Of a stretch of DNA of 64,000 nt, positions 1 to 10,431 are shown in pieces (the first letter of the stretch is position 1; each line of letters opens with the position of its first letter). The stretch covers positions 60,450,001 through 60,514,000 of the forward strand of contig CM114271.1 in NCBI GenBank assembly GCA_050084515.1. Direction: 5' to 3'. The notes below the pieces were generated by a model. That model worked only from the letters and a program-made list of their open reading frames with translations, was not told the origin of the DNA and did not search any database. The position numbers and the translations under genes are program-made. This DNA comes from Blasia pusilla. Lineage: Eukaryota > Marchantiophyta > Marchantiopsida > Blasiales.

Positions 1-1350
1 CCCCAACAAGCGGACCGCAGACTCGGGAGAAGCGGAAGTAAGAGGCACCAAGGTTGTCCCAAGGAGCAGACCAGGATGTGGAATACAAATCATCATCCTT
101 GGGAAGACATAGAGAAACAACAACCCGGACAAGCGTCATCCTTCACTTCACGAATCTACTGGATGAGCTCAAAAGTTTCAGTTCCCAAGCATCGACACCC
201 GCCATCGAGAAATTGACAAAGTTGGGACGGAAGCTTCAACGAAACGGGCACGCTCCCTAGACGGTCCATGGAGTGGTCGGAGAGGTGGCGGTGGATCTCT
301 TGATCGCTGATTTGCCCTCGGGGTTGCGCTTGTGGGACGAGAACCGTCCGACAGGGTCCCAGACTGGAATGTCCCCCTTTCTTATGACCAGATCGCGCTC
401 TTGTTTTCCTTTGCAGACGCTTATCTTAGTGATAGGGGTTGTTTCTTAGTTTTGACAAGAGGGAGCGAGCACGAGCTTTTCAACCTCCAGTGCGTCAAGA
501 GGTCGCTGAAGTGGAGGACGGCGCAATCGTGGATCATCAAGAACGAGTATCCACTCCGATCCGCAACGAGTCAAATTCGGATAAGGCTCTATTCCTGTCT
601 CCAGATTGTATTTCTCCGACGGATTTTTTTGTCCATGAGCAACTTGTCGCCTTCCGGCGGGTTGCTCATGGACAAAAACAACCCGTCGGACTCCGACAAG
701 TTGCTCCAATGTTGGTATTATAAAGAAGTTCTCCGGGGTTAGCGAAGTTCTTTGGGGACGTGTTGCACATTATGTCACCATACTCGAGAGTAGACCAAAG
801 TGGCAAATTTCGACATTGTTTCCAACGTGCTTCTTTACAGATGGACCACTCCTATGTTTACTGCTTCGTTCGGCCCGAGCACAACTTCTAGGTGTTTAAG
901 ATCCTGGATCATGTGGATCCATGCTCCGATGGGTACAGCTTAGATAGTTTATACCATTCCCCCGGAATTTTCATGCAAGACGGTACCCCACTACTTGGAG
1001 GAAGGGAAAAGTCGCCAACCCTGATGCAAACGCTCATCGAGCTCTGCTAAAGGCCGGGTGACTTGGTGTTTGACTTAGTGGGCCTTTCAGGGGCAAGTAT
1101 CAAAGGCGCCTGGCAGAGTGGCAGGAACATTCTCTGCCTTGAGGGAAGGCAGGAACTGTTTGACCTTTGCAAAGAGGCAAAGGAAAATTACGACAAGCTA
1201 GTTGGGGCGTACAACTCTCCTCCGAAGCCGAGAGCTCCGGTTCCAGACCCACCATTGGTAGTGACACCATCGTCACTCCCCACGATTCCAAAAATCGGGA
1301 GGGCAAGGCCGATAGTAATTTTGCAAGAGCTCTCGGATGATGACGAGTGA
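1..1350 (+). pseudogene. ParB-like/DNA methyltransferase gene of the TIR transposon, 3' exons (copy 1)
   Basis: This is the 3' part of the gene that is complete at 42189-47053. Exon 3 runs from the window edge to about 580 and carries the degenerate catalytic motif IV region (LIADLPSG near 300-325) followed by a hydrophobic strand. The intron (581-840) has lost its donor (AT where copy 2 has GT) and contains palindromes. Exon 4 starts at 841 after TTTACAG and encodes the SAM-binding motif I region (PGDLVFDLVGLSG, near 1055-1095), ending in an acidic tail (SDDDE) at 1350. A TAA near 1048 interrupts exon 4, and exon 3 has frameshifts around 260-345. The Trp codon that is a stop in copy 2 (43272) is intact here. 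The decay makes it non-functional. Confidence 0.75.
629..706. repeat. Long hairpin plus a second palindrome in the methyltransferase intron (copy 1)
   Basis: Positions 629-676 form an inverted repeat: TTTGTCCATGAGCAAC on one arm and GTTGCTCATGGACAAA on the other, around a core of the common palindrome (TTGTCGCC/GGCGGG). At 679-706 a second, plain palindrome follows (CAACCCGTCGG, then TCCGACAAGTTG). Both lie in the intron that separates the two methyltransferase exons. Confidence 0.8.
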
Positions 1351-1369
1351 GTTCAAAGAACTCAAGGAC

Positions 1370-2530
1370 CCGGCTTGACTGCAGCGTTTGGAATAGGGAT
1401 TTATTTGATCACGAGGGCAAAAGAATTCATGGATTAGATGAAATGTATAGTTCCGAGCTTCTTTTGGATGTAATAAAGCACAAGATTTTTTCGAACGATG
1501 GTGGTGTTTCTAAAAGTTTGCTGAATATCTTTTATGTCTTTTCAAATATGATCGTCTATGTACTCCGAGGACTTCTATTTTGCAACCCGTCGGATTTCCA
1601 CGGCTTGCAACTTTTCACTTTTTGACCACTGCACCTTTTTAACCACTTTTAGGCAACCTGTCGGATTCCGACAGGTTGGCTGCGTGAGTGATCGGACTCT
1701 TTCCCTGTTGGTCCAACTTAAGAGGCATTTTTCCGGGCTTCTTTACTTTGGCACCTTCCCCTAGTATCGTCAAACAAGGCGTAGGCTTCTTCTCTTCTCT
1801 CAGACGTGTTGAATTCCTACTACCTTTGGGATTGCCATCATGGTATTTCCAAGGACGGAGCACATATTGATACTGGATGGGTGTCACATTGCAGAGCGTA
1901 CAAGATTTACTGTCGAGGAAGGCGGTGGGACTCAAATCAGGTTACATGGGACCGTTATGGTGTACCTAGGGGGGGGCCAAGGCTCTCGAATTCGCCAACA
2001 TTTTTTATCCCCGTCTACAATCGGCCAGAGGAGCCATTTGTATCCCAGGACATTCCTTTTGTACAGGAACCTAGGAGAGTTAGGAGTAAATTTGTAGATG
2101 ACAAGGCCGAAGAAATCATAGACTAGATCAAATGTACATTTCCGAGGTTCCTTCGGAGGTAATAAAGGACGAGATTTTTCCAACCGATAATGGTGTTTGT
2201 AAAAGTTTGCTGAAATTTTTTTGGACTTGTGGATTGTGTTTGTCTAGCTACTCAGAATGTTTATTTTGCAACCCGTGTGATTCCGACGGGTTGCAATTTT
2301 CCACTTTTTGACCACTGCAACTTTTCAACCATTTCCAGGCAAGCTGTCGGATTTCGACAGGTTGGATGCTTGAGTGGTCGGACTCTTTCCTTGGTAGACC
2401 AAATTATGAGGCATTGTGGCGGGATTCTTCACTTTTGGCTCATTCCCCTAGTATCGTCAAACCATTCTTAGGCTTCTTTTCTTCTCTAAGACGTGCTGGA
2501 TTCCTATAACCTGTCGGATTTCCATTTCGG
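1370..2530. repeat. Segmental tandem duplication with palindromes near the transposon left end (copy 1)
   Basis: Two related blocks, about 1370-1840 and 2075-2530, share order and content: a GACGAGG..CATAGA..TAGAT motif, AAAAGTTTGCTGAA, a palindrome around CAACCCGT, then CGGACTCTTTCCCT and CTTCTCT..AGACGTG. The same pair occurs in copy 2 (about 42170-41705 and 41450-41030), so the duplication is an ancestral feature of the element. Between the blocks lies a conserved open stretch (1806-2126, ending IID-stop) that also exists at 41415-41744. I do not recognise its product. Confidence 0.65.
1806..2126 (+). CDS. Unrecognised open frame of the TIR transposon (copy 1)
   Basis: An open stretch conserved with the minus-strand region 41415-41744 of copy 2. 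The reading frame is uncertain because a run of Gs (about 1970-1977) shifts frame: upstream, two frames stay open, and downstream the frame ending PRRVRSKFVDD..EEIID matches copy 2 best. No known domain is visible. It could be a small exon of a third transposon gene or a 3' remnant. Conservation between two diverged copies is the only support. Confidence 0.3.
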   Translation: MLNSYYLWDCHHGISKDGAHIDTGWVSHCRAYKIYCRGRRWDSNQVTWDRYGVPRGGPRLSNSPTFFIPVYNRPEEPFVSQDIPFVQEPRRVRSKFVDDKAEEIID

Positions 2531-3181
2531 ATTCCCAAACAGTTGAATTTTTGTGGGTGCAAGGTGGAATGGAATCACTTCTCAAAATCTTTCCTTTCTT
2601 ATGGTGAGCTTGCTTGCAAGGGGTGCAAGCCATCTGATTCCGACGGGTTGCAAGAGTTGGAACTTGTAAAATTCCGACGGGTTGGGAGGGGTGCAGCATC
2701 TCGGTTTATCAGATTTAGGATCTGAATGAAGGGACATCAGTTTCTCTTTACTCCAAAGAGCTAACAATATTTTGGTTCAATTCTTGTCTTCTCTGTTCAT
2801 ATTTCACAAAGTTGGTCTTTATTTGAACCTTTCATTGAGATGAGATTGCTACTTCTGGTCAAATTATTTGCCAATGGTCCTCCAACAAAAGTACCCCAGG
2901 CACAAACCATCAGGCGAGACAGAAATGTGAAGAAACTAAGGCTCACATGGAGAGTGATGGAAAAATGTTTGTAGTGGTCTCATGATGTCTACTTGTTTTT
3001 CGCCCCCTAGAAAAAGGAAGTTTCTTTACGCCCGAATGTGGACCACTATCTACTCTCTTCTAAAGGTTTCATGAATTTGAAAGCAAACAAAAATTTCAAA
3101 TATGTCAAAAAGTTTTGTAGAGAGGAGGCCCTTTTTTTTTAAGAGAGACTCTCCTCTCTTCCTCTCTCCTGCCAAAATACC

Positions 3182-5868
3182 AGCCCCCTGTCATGGCTGC
3201 CAAGAAGGATGTGCATAGCAACTGGACGGATGGGCGAATGTGTGGAGATAACCGACCTATCAATCGGCAGACAAAGGCCGATAGGTATGCCATGCCCATC
3301 CCTGAGGAGATCTTTGATGCGATTGGGCATGCAAAGGTCTTCAATTCATTGGATTTGCAAGCCGGATACCATCAGATGCCTATCAGATTGGAGGACAGGC
3401 AGAAGACGGCATTTTGGGGCATTGATCTTCACGGGAAGGTCTGTTTATACCAGTGGCGGTTCTTACCATTCGGGTTAAAGAAGGCTCGGGCTGAGTTTCA
3501 CAGGATCATGGATAGGATCTTGGTAGGTCTGGATTTTGCTAGGTGTTATATTGATGTTATCGTAGTCTTTAGCGCCGCGGTTGAGGAGCATGAGCGACAT
3601 CTAGAGGAGGTGTTTTGACGATTGCAATTACATTGGCTGAAGCTACATTGAGGCAAATGCAAGTTCTTCTACGACCAGATTGAGTACTTGGATCATACGA
3701 TATACCTTGGGAGCCTTGGTGTGCAATAGATGAAGGTAGAGGCTATTTCACGCATTCCACGCCCTACAAATGTGAGTCGAGTTCGTGCATTCATGGGATG
3801 GGCGAACTTCTATCAATGGTAGGTCAAGGGTTTCAGTTTGATTGCGAAGCCGCTAATCTAGATGACCAAGGTGGATCAGGAGTGGCACTGAGGGGATGAG
3901 CAAGAGAGAGCATTTAGATGCTTGAGGACAGATTGATATTCGCGCCCATATTGAGGAGACCGATCAGGGGTCATCCTTTCGAGTTGCATACCGATTGGAG
4001 CATGTTGGGGCTTGGAGTCGTGCTCACCCAGCATGATGATGATGGTAGAGAGTTCGTGGTGGCTTATGCTAGTTGCTCAAACAACGCTGCAGAGGCAAAG
4101 TATAGCTTGTATGAAGGTGAGTGCTTGGGTGCACGGTGGGCTGTCGCATAGTTCAGATGTTATCTATTCGGAAATCCCTTTACCATCATTATTGATCATC
4201 AGCCACTTAAGTGGTTGATGGAGTCCGACAAGCTTACAGGGAAGCTTGCAAGGTGGGATCTTTTGTTGCAAGAGTATGACTTCCAGGTGGTGCATAAACT
4301 TGGGATCCTCAACTTGGATGCATATGGTTTGAGCCGTAACCCATGCCTGAGTCTGCGAGATGTGACTGGAGCTCGTTGGCATGGTGAGAGTGATGAGGAG
4401 TTGGTGCGAGAATGGCATGCGTCAGCCTATTGGGGCTTGTTGGTTATAGAGAGCCAGATTGCGGAGACTTTGATGGTGAGGTTTGATGGAGAGTCCTTAG
4501 ATCCAGAGGCCGGTGAGGAGATGATATGTGGTCGAGATATTCATGACGATGGAGTGGTCTTGGATTACGTGCGTATTGGCAGCGTCGCAAGCATGGTGGG
4601 TTCTAGAGAGTGGGATCGGATCCTACAATGAGCCAGACGGTTCCGGTGGGAGGGCACACATGTGTTGCAAGTGTGGGAGGATGGTAGAAAGCGTGTAGTG
4701 CCTCATCCTTCGTAGAGAGCACGTTTGGTACGTCATGCCCATGAGGAGTTGGGTCATTTTGGAGTGAAGCGGACGTACAACTTGATCAAGAGCTAAGTCA
4801 TTACGGCGCATCAACTAAGGTGTTGAGAGACTAGGGTATAGAGTTCAGAGGGGAGTTTCACGCCTTGTGTGATCAGGCACTAATCGACCACCACACTACT
4901 TCACGAGATCATCCTGAGGCACATGGACTAGCGGAGCGAGTGGTGCAGACGGTGAAGAGAGGACTATGCAAGTATGGCTTGCAGAGAGGTCACCTAGGAG
5001 ATTGGGACCTTCAGTTGCCATGGTTGGCAATGGGATATAGATTCAGTAGGCAGGCATCTTTAACGTCTTTCTCACCGTACTTGTTCCTTTATGGCCGAGA
5101 GCCAGATTTACCTGTGGCCATTCGTCAAGATGTTGGTGAGGTGTTGAACCTTGATGACCCCCATGTATGGATGCGAGCATGTTCTCATAGGGCTGAGTTG
5201 TTTCGAAGAGTGATGCCCATGGCATTTGAGAACTTGGCGATTGCGCAACATCAAGATACGTTGAGGTATGCCACTGTTCGGGGAGGTGGTTATTGATGTA
5301 CTATCCGGAGGTTTCATCAAGGAGACTATGTCTACTCGTAGCAGACGACATCCATAATATTGGATGGGACTGCAAGGCGCACCATCTTGAGAGTGCATGA
5401 GGTTTTTCCATCCGGTGTTCTCTTATTAGAGGGATGCGATGGTATGGTCTGGAAGGACCATGTGCGTAAATGTGCGCCATGTCATCTTCCAAACATTGAT
5501 GGTACAGTTGATCCGAGCTTAGCAATAGTTCCTGCAGGCTTGCAGTGTATGTTGTGTGGTTCTGCCCGTGGTGCAGCCACTATGCTAGTCTGTGATGGAT
5601 GTTCGAGAGGATGGCATATGGCATGTTTGACGCCACCTTCCCCAAGGGTTCCTCAGGGACGATGGATGTGTCCTAGATGTACATAGAGTAGGTAGTTGTA
5701 CATTCGGACTTATGTCTGTGACATAGATGACAAGAAGGCGACTAACGATGGGGCCACATGAGCACTCGGCCTTCTTCCTCTTAGCGTTCGAGAGGTGTAT
5801 GTCATGGTAGGTAGGGATAGATGGCTATCTGTTGTTAAAGGGACCTAACCACCAGCTAGGGGGGCGAT
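3182..5868 (+). pseudogene. Ty3/gypsy pol fragment, copy A (RT, RNase H, truncated integrase, PHD)
   Basis: This decayed pol region starts inside the RT where the TIR transposon inserted. RT palm: 3193-3618, with motifs DNRPINRQT, SLDLQAGYHQ, FLPFGLK and the catalytic YxDD box mutated to YIDV (about 3547-3558). RNase H: about 3918-4250 (LHTDWSMLGLG, YEGECLGARW, DHQPLKWLM). Integrase zinc-binding motif: about 4725-4790 (HAHEELGHFG). The integrase core is then deleted: the sequence jumps near 4795 from the HHCC region to a point that in copy C lies about 300 bp further on. A late-integrase segment (4865-5296) and the PHD module follow. Several in-frame TAG/TGA codons interrupt it. A purine-rich tract (AGCTAGGGGGGCG, near 5856) is the likely polypurine tract. 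Confidence 0.9.
5360..5686 (+). CDS. Integrase C-terminal GPY/F-like module fused to a PHD finger (copy A)
   Basis: This 108-residue frame ends the pol polyprotein. Residues 1-45 resemble the SH3-like GPY/F tail of gypsy integrases (VLLLEG.DGMVWKDHVRKCAP). Residues about 60-108 form a complete C4HC3 PHD finger: CMLC, then CDGC after 13 residues, SRGWHMAC, and a final WMCPRC just before the stop. All eight zinc ligands are present. The match to the module at 61811-62137 is near perfect in the finger although the flanking pol is badly decayed. By family knowledge PHD fingers read histone H3 tails; here it would tether the integration complex to particular chromatin, as chromodomains do in chromoviruses (inference). 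Confidence 0.85.
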   Translation: MDGTARRTILRVHEVFPSGVLLLEGCDGMVWKDHVRKCAPCHLPNIDGTVDPSLAIVPAGLQCMLCGSARGAATMLVCDGCSRGWHMACLTPPSPRVPQGRWMCPRCT

Positions 5869-5998
5869 TAGAGATATTTTGGTACTTCTTGTCTCGTTGT
5901 TTGGATGCCATGAGTTAGCATGGTATTGTACATGTTTGTGTGTGCGTGTTTGGTGACAGCGAGATATGTTGTGTAGCGATGTGTATCCGCACAAAACC
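5869..5998 (+). repeat. Copy of the LTR 3' end placed between polypurine tract and LTR (copy A)
   Basis: The ~130 bp after the polypurine tract (GAGATATTTTGGTACTTC through TGTGTATCCGC) repeats the last ~120 bp of the following LTR (about 6510-6630). The same arrangement occurs in copy C (62318-62456 versus 62963-63071), so it belongs to the family and is not a local accident. Confidence 0.7.
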
Positions 5999-6630
5999 TG
6001 TCGTGTCTTTTAGGATAGATTGGTGAGATCTAGTAGAGTTCCTTTGTGAGTAGTGGAGGAAAAACTCAGTAGATCGAGGATGATGTGCTGAGGCCCCGGA
6101 AAACCTGAGAGAGCAGGTTTCCCCTTCGTTTTGGCTCATTTGGAGCCATATTGAGGAACTTACTATTTTAGGTAAGTACTATTTTAAGTATATTATCAAA
6201 TTTTTATTTTTGGTTAGTAGCCCTTGACCTCCTACATCAGGTCAAGAGCCAATGAGGTGACTTGGGAGCATAGGTTACCATGGAGAGAGCTTGGGAGAGG
6301 GGAGGGGTATACCTCAAGAAGAGAGAGCTTGAGACCTCATTCTCTCTTTGTTGAACCTCTTGGCATGAGGCGGCGGAGTTATGGTCTTGCTTGCCTTGTG
6401 TGTGTAACCCAAGCCTTTCATTAGGAGAGTGTGTTTGGTTTGACATTGAGAGAGACATGTGAGAGTGCACACATGTGAGAACTATAGTGTTATGAAAGAG
6501 ATTTGATCTTATTTTATTGGAGATATTTTGGTACTTCTTGTCTCATTGTTTGGATGCCATGAGTTAGCATGGGATCGTGCATGTTTGTGTGTGTATGTGT
6601 TCGATGACATCGATGTGTATGTGCATGGCA
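5999..6630 (+). repeat. LTR shared by gypsy copies A and A'
   Basis: A ~632-bp LTR starting TGTCGTGTCTTTTAGGATAG and ending GTGCATGGCA. It matches the copy C 3' LTR (62457-63071) along its length. It sits between a pol 3' end and a gag 5' end, so two elements appear to share one LTR, as expected after unequal LTR recombination or tandem insertion. A primer-binding site is not obvious downstream. Confidence 0.75.
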
Positions 6631-8900
6631 TGGATGACCCGGGTAGAGGACCGAGTAGGGTTTCAAGAGCTGTGGGTACCATAAAGTTGCACGACTTCAT
6701 TGCGGAGTTTAAAAGTTGGTGTGACTTATAGAGTCCCAAGAACTCTATAGGGTTCAACCCTTTCACATCATGGAACGAGATGTTCTAGCATCTAGAGGGG
6801 ACCTCCATGGACCATAACCATGAGTTTTCTCATGGTTACGTGAAGTGGCGCAAGGTTTCGAGGGTCTCCACATGAGGGACTGTCTCTACCTCCTTCTATG
6901 TCATCCTTCAACGAGGGGGAAGGCATAGAGGAGTGTGTTATTGATACTTCGCATATAGTGCATGAGCTTACCGTATGGTTGTATGAGATGGACGACGGGG
7001 GTAGAGGAGTGCGTAGGTTTTCAAGAGCTATGGGTACCATAGAGTTACACGACTTCATTGCCGAGATTAGGAGTTGGTGTGACTTATAGTGGGCCATGAA
7101 CTCCAAAGATTTCAACCCTTTCACATCATGGAACGGGATGTTCCAACACCTAGAGGGGATGTTCATGGACGATAACCATGAGTTTTCTCAAAGGTACACG
7201 TCCAAGATTGAGGCATGGAGACTCAACTATGACCCATATAATGTATCATGGAATGAGCCATTTCCAAACAAGGAGGAGGAGATGGGGTAGGCTACTTCCT
7301 CTGCCACTAGTGAGGTTCAAGAAGGGTTGAGTCGAACCAGAGTAGTTTCATCTTCAAGTCGCGTTCTTCTTAGGTTCAACCCCATGGTTGAGTTCTTTGC
7401 AAAGTTGCAGAGGAACTACCAAGGGATACGGATTGAGAAGTTGTGAAGCATCCATGACTTACATAGGTGCACAGAGGAGAGTTTGCGGGAGGTAATTACT
7501 TGTCTGCGTCGTTTGATTAGTGTCACTCAGAGATGATAGATGATCAAGTTGTTTGAGCATGGGATGGGGTGCTAGAACAAGACTTACGGAGACATGTGAG
7601 GGATGCAATACTTTTTATGTGCATCTCACCTACGTTGAGAGATGTGTTTGACATGGTGGAGTGCATAACACAACATGGCTTAGGAGAGAGTAGCATCGAA
7701 GAGTCATGCACGAGATCAATCATGATTTCCGACAACACGAGTGTAGTAATGTGGATTTTGGGAGAGGAGTGTGGCACCAAGAGCTTACAGAGGTTATTTT
7801 CAGCATGTGCCACAACAACCTTAGCCATCATACGCAACGCAGTAGCAACCGCCATGAGTAATTTGTGGGGCATGAGGTGGAGCCCATTGACAACAAGATT
7901 GCATCGGTTAGGATATTGGACGCATGCCTCAACCTAGAGGAGGAGATGGGGCTACACTAAGAGTATACCTGTGGAATCATTAGTATAGGCATGGTCATAC
8001 ATGCGCCAATTGCTTCAACTTACATTGTGAGTTATATTCGGATTGGTGCCAAAAAGGGCACTAGAGGGAGTTGACAGTCTGGGTGGGCCTAGAGATCATG
8101 CGCCATGTGGTCCCATTGGGGGACTAGGAGTTGTCTTTGCCTGTGAGGATGGTGGATATGCCCAAGGAGGAGGTATAGATATGCCACCTAGACGAGTCAA
8201 GACTAACTTGGGGCGTGAGGTTGGGATGGCTGCTCACATAGAGCAATTTTGGCAACAGATTGTCGTGATGGTATTGTGGTTATCCAATGCCAAGTCAGTG
8301 GCATCGACGACATATGGACTAGCTAGAGATATGGAGGATCTTGGTCGGAGGTGTGGAGTCCCACATATGGAGGTAGCCATCGTTGTCATGATGGAGCAGC
8401 CGTAGAGTTAGATCCACAAAGAGGGAAAGGATGGAAATATACCAGGCTTCATCTATCTTTTACGTTGTCTGAGGCGATGAGGACATCATCGATGGATCTT
8501 GACCAGAATTCTTGGAGAGTGGATGTTTGTGATGTGCAGGCACGATGGGCGAGGGGAGAAGCGAGTTCCATGACTCATATTTCCAATGCTTAGGTGGAGC
8601 CTCTGTCGAGTAGGTTGTTGGGAGTGGCTATTGCTATGTACAGTGCCCCGTGGTTTTCAGCTTTCGATGTTACAATGTTGAGAGGTACGCTCGCCAAGGT
8701 TCTTTGGCTGGCCGCCAAGTTTTATGAGCGTGGAGATGGTGTCACTACCTCACGTTCAAATGTGGTTGGAGAGGAACTCATGAAATTTCCGTAGGAGTCT
8801 TTGCCCTGGCCATCCACCTCTAATTCATGGCAAGTTGTGATTTCTAGGATGTCAGAGATGCCCGCTAGACGCGCGATAGAGTATGTCGTGGTTTCTCCTG
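6631..8900 (+). pseudogene. Ty3/gypsy gag region, copy A'
   Basis: Decayed gag homologous to 55150-57330 of copy C and to the 39.6-40.3/52.7-53.7 kb pieces of copy B. Clear segments: MGTIELHDFIAEIRSWCDL (about 7030-7089), FNPFTSWNGMFQHLEG (about 7105-7160) and a matrix/capsid-like stretch 7544-7940. A ~215-bp internal duplication is present (about 6625-6842 and 6985-7200), both copies encoding HDFIAE..SWCDL. Later parts (8043-8800) are Gly/Pro- and Ala-rich and match copy C 56540-57300. Many in-frame stops prevent expression. Confidence 0.75.
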
Positions 8901-8929
8901 ATGTTTTTTTGCTAGATAACTAGGGGGAG

Positions 8930-9890
8930 GTATTCCATTCCCACTTCCATTTGATAAGTTCAATTAGGAGGTAGAGCGTTTTATATACAACGCGTCTTGT
9001 TGGAGAAGGCGGAATTTATAGGATTGGTCTTGACAAGGACCTATGTGGAGTGTTACCCATTTTGGATTGAGGAATCTTTGGGTGGAGCGAGTACGATGCA
9101 ATTTTCCACCCAACATGAGGCCGTGGTGAGGATTCAACGAGGATATTTGTCAGATGAGTCTGTGGTATGAACCAAAGCAATCGTGACCGATGTTTGATGT
9201 CATCTTGCTTGGAGGAGCAATGTTGTACCGGATGGGATTTTCCCCTGGATTACTAGGAGGAGTTAGCATCCTACAAATCGGGATGGCAATTAGGGTAGAA
9301 AACTGCTAAAGAAGCATAATTGGTGGAAAATGGCTCTAGCACTCACACACCACCATGGAGAATAAAAGTTTGCAATGAGAAAATGACTAGAGGCTCATCC
9401 CCGTCTCAATTACAAACAACCCTAACCCTAATCTTAACCATAATCTCGAGTTAGACTAATTGTGATCAACTAACCATAGTTAAGATAATCACGATTAATT
9501 GACTAACCTAGATTAAGCTTCCCTACTTCGTGAGAGGACCAAATGTAGGTATTCAGGTGTCTCATGAGCTTGATTGTAACTCAATCTTTAATAAGCAGGT
9601 CATGGGTGTATTAGCTCGTTACCCATTCGATTTGCGAGTGGAGTGGTTAAGTGAGAGCCATAAGAGATGGAGACTCTAGTAGCATTTAGTAGTGCTATCA
9701 CTTGGCTTGATGATTTGATTAAGGGGCATGGTCATGTAGGGGACACACCCGTAGTCGACACTTCTAAGAAGACGAGTGTTATGGCAGTTGCATCATTCCA
9801 TGGAGGGGAGGTGCCGTTATGGGGCTCGAGTGACGAGCTTCGATGCCTGGCTGATGAATAAGTGCAGATGGCTTGGAGTGAGGAATTTGC
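8930..9890 (+). pseudogene. Gypsy protease and linker region, copy A'
   Basis: The sequence aligns with the copy C protease region (57380-57660) and the following linker (57830-58090). The strand around QRVLLDSGA is damaged: the Asp-Ser-Gly active site seen in copy C is lost in a short deletion near 9000. The segment 9667-9861 (LVAFSSAITWLDDLIKGHGH) is a well-conserved linker that leads directly into the chromodomain. Dead as an enzyme. Confidence 0.65.
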
Positions 9891-9920
9891 ACCATGGTGT
9901 GACAGATTATAGGAATGTAA

Positions 9921-10049
9921 GGAGAGTATCTGGTCAAGTGGGAGGGCTACGATGTGAAAGAGGTGACTTGGATCACGGAGGCGGATGTGGAATACGCGCA
10001 AGAGGTATTGCAAGACTTCAAACGGATGCAGGAAAAGCACATGCGTTAG
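9921..10049 (+). CDS. Chromodomain module of the gypsy element (copy A')
   Basis: The frame GEYLVKWEGYDVKEVTWI, followed by TEADVEYAQEVLQDFKR, is a textbook chromodomain (compare the family pattern YLVKWKGY..E.TWEP..NL). It keeps the aromatic cage residues Tyr, Trp and Trp/Tyr. It starts right after a stop and ends at TAG 10047. Copy C carries remnants at the matching place (about 58080-58135), immediately before the methyltransferase motif I, so in the intact family the chromodomain probably preceded the methyltransferase rather than following integrase. Chromodomains bind H3K9-methylated tails. Function is inferred from family. Confidence 0.75.
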   Translation, partial: GEYLVKWEGYDVKEVTWITEADVEYAQEVLQDFKRMQEKHMR

Positions 10050-10079
10050 TACATGGAGAAGCTAAGCTAGGGATATGAC

Positions 10080-10431
10080 TTGTGATCATAGGAACCTTGG
10101 GCCAAATGCCATTGTAACTAGATCGGGCTAGTGTTGTAATAAAGGAATGCATAGATTTGGAGATTCAATGCTTGTGTTAATTGCAATTTGTATGTGGTAG
10201 TGCATGGAAATGAGTAGTTCCTCATATGCTTAGGGTGTAAGTCAAGAAGATAGACAAGGAGTATTTGAGGTGAGAACTTGTATTCGGATAAGCACCTAGA
10301 GTAGGAGTAGCAAGTGTTGGACGACTAACAGTTGGCCTCGCCTTAACGTTAACGGGGCAAATCTCTTTGTCTTAGGGCTTGGTGTGATCTTACCCGTGAT
10401 AGCATGAGTGAACTAAGTGACACGCCTAAGT
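10080..10431. other. Unassigned spacer
   Basis: About 350 bp between the chromodomain fragment and the LTR-B copy. I see no convincing alignment to the methyltransferase domain that follows at this place in copy C, and no gene. Confidence 0.4.

Larger units (their letters stand above)
1..3181. mobile_element. Partial large TIR DNA transposon, copy 1 (inverted relative to the 40-52 kb copy)
   Basis: This stretch aligns, in inverted orientation, to about 40342-43785, the left part of the complete 12.4-kb transposon. Shared landmarks are the last exons of the methyltransferase gene, the palindromic repeats, the poly-A/GA-rich subterminal block (3100-3172) and the terminal sequence, which ends at 3181 as the reverse complement of GGTATTTTGGCAGG. 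Immediately after 3181 the sequence becomes a gypsy RT gene, so the transposon inserted into that retroelement. The other end lies outside the window. The two copies differ at many sites, so they are old, independent copies. Confidence 0.85.

Noticed and set aside
9417-9450. Telomere-like CCCTAA repeats
   Set aside because: Only two or three degenerate units inside decayed gypsy sequence; too short for an interstitial telomere.
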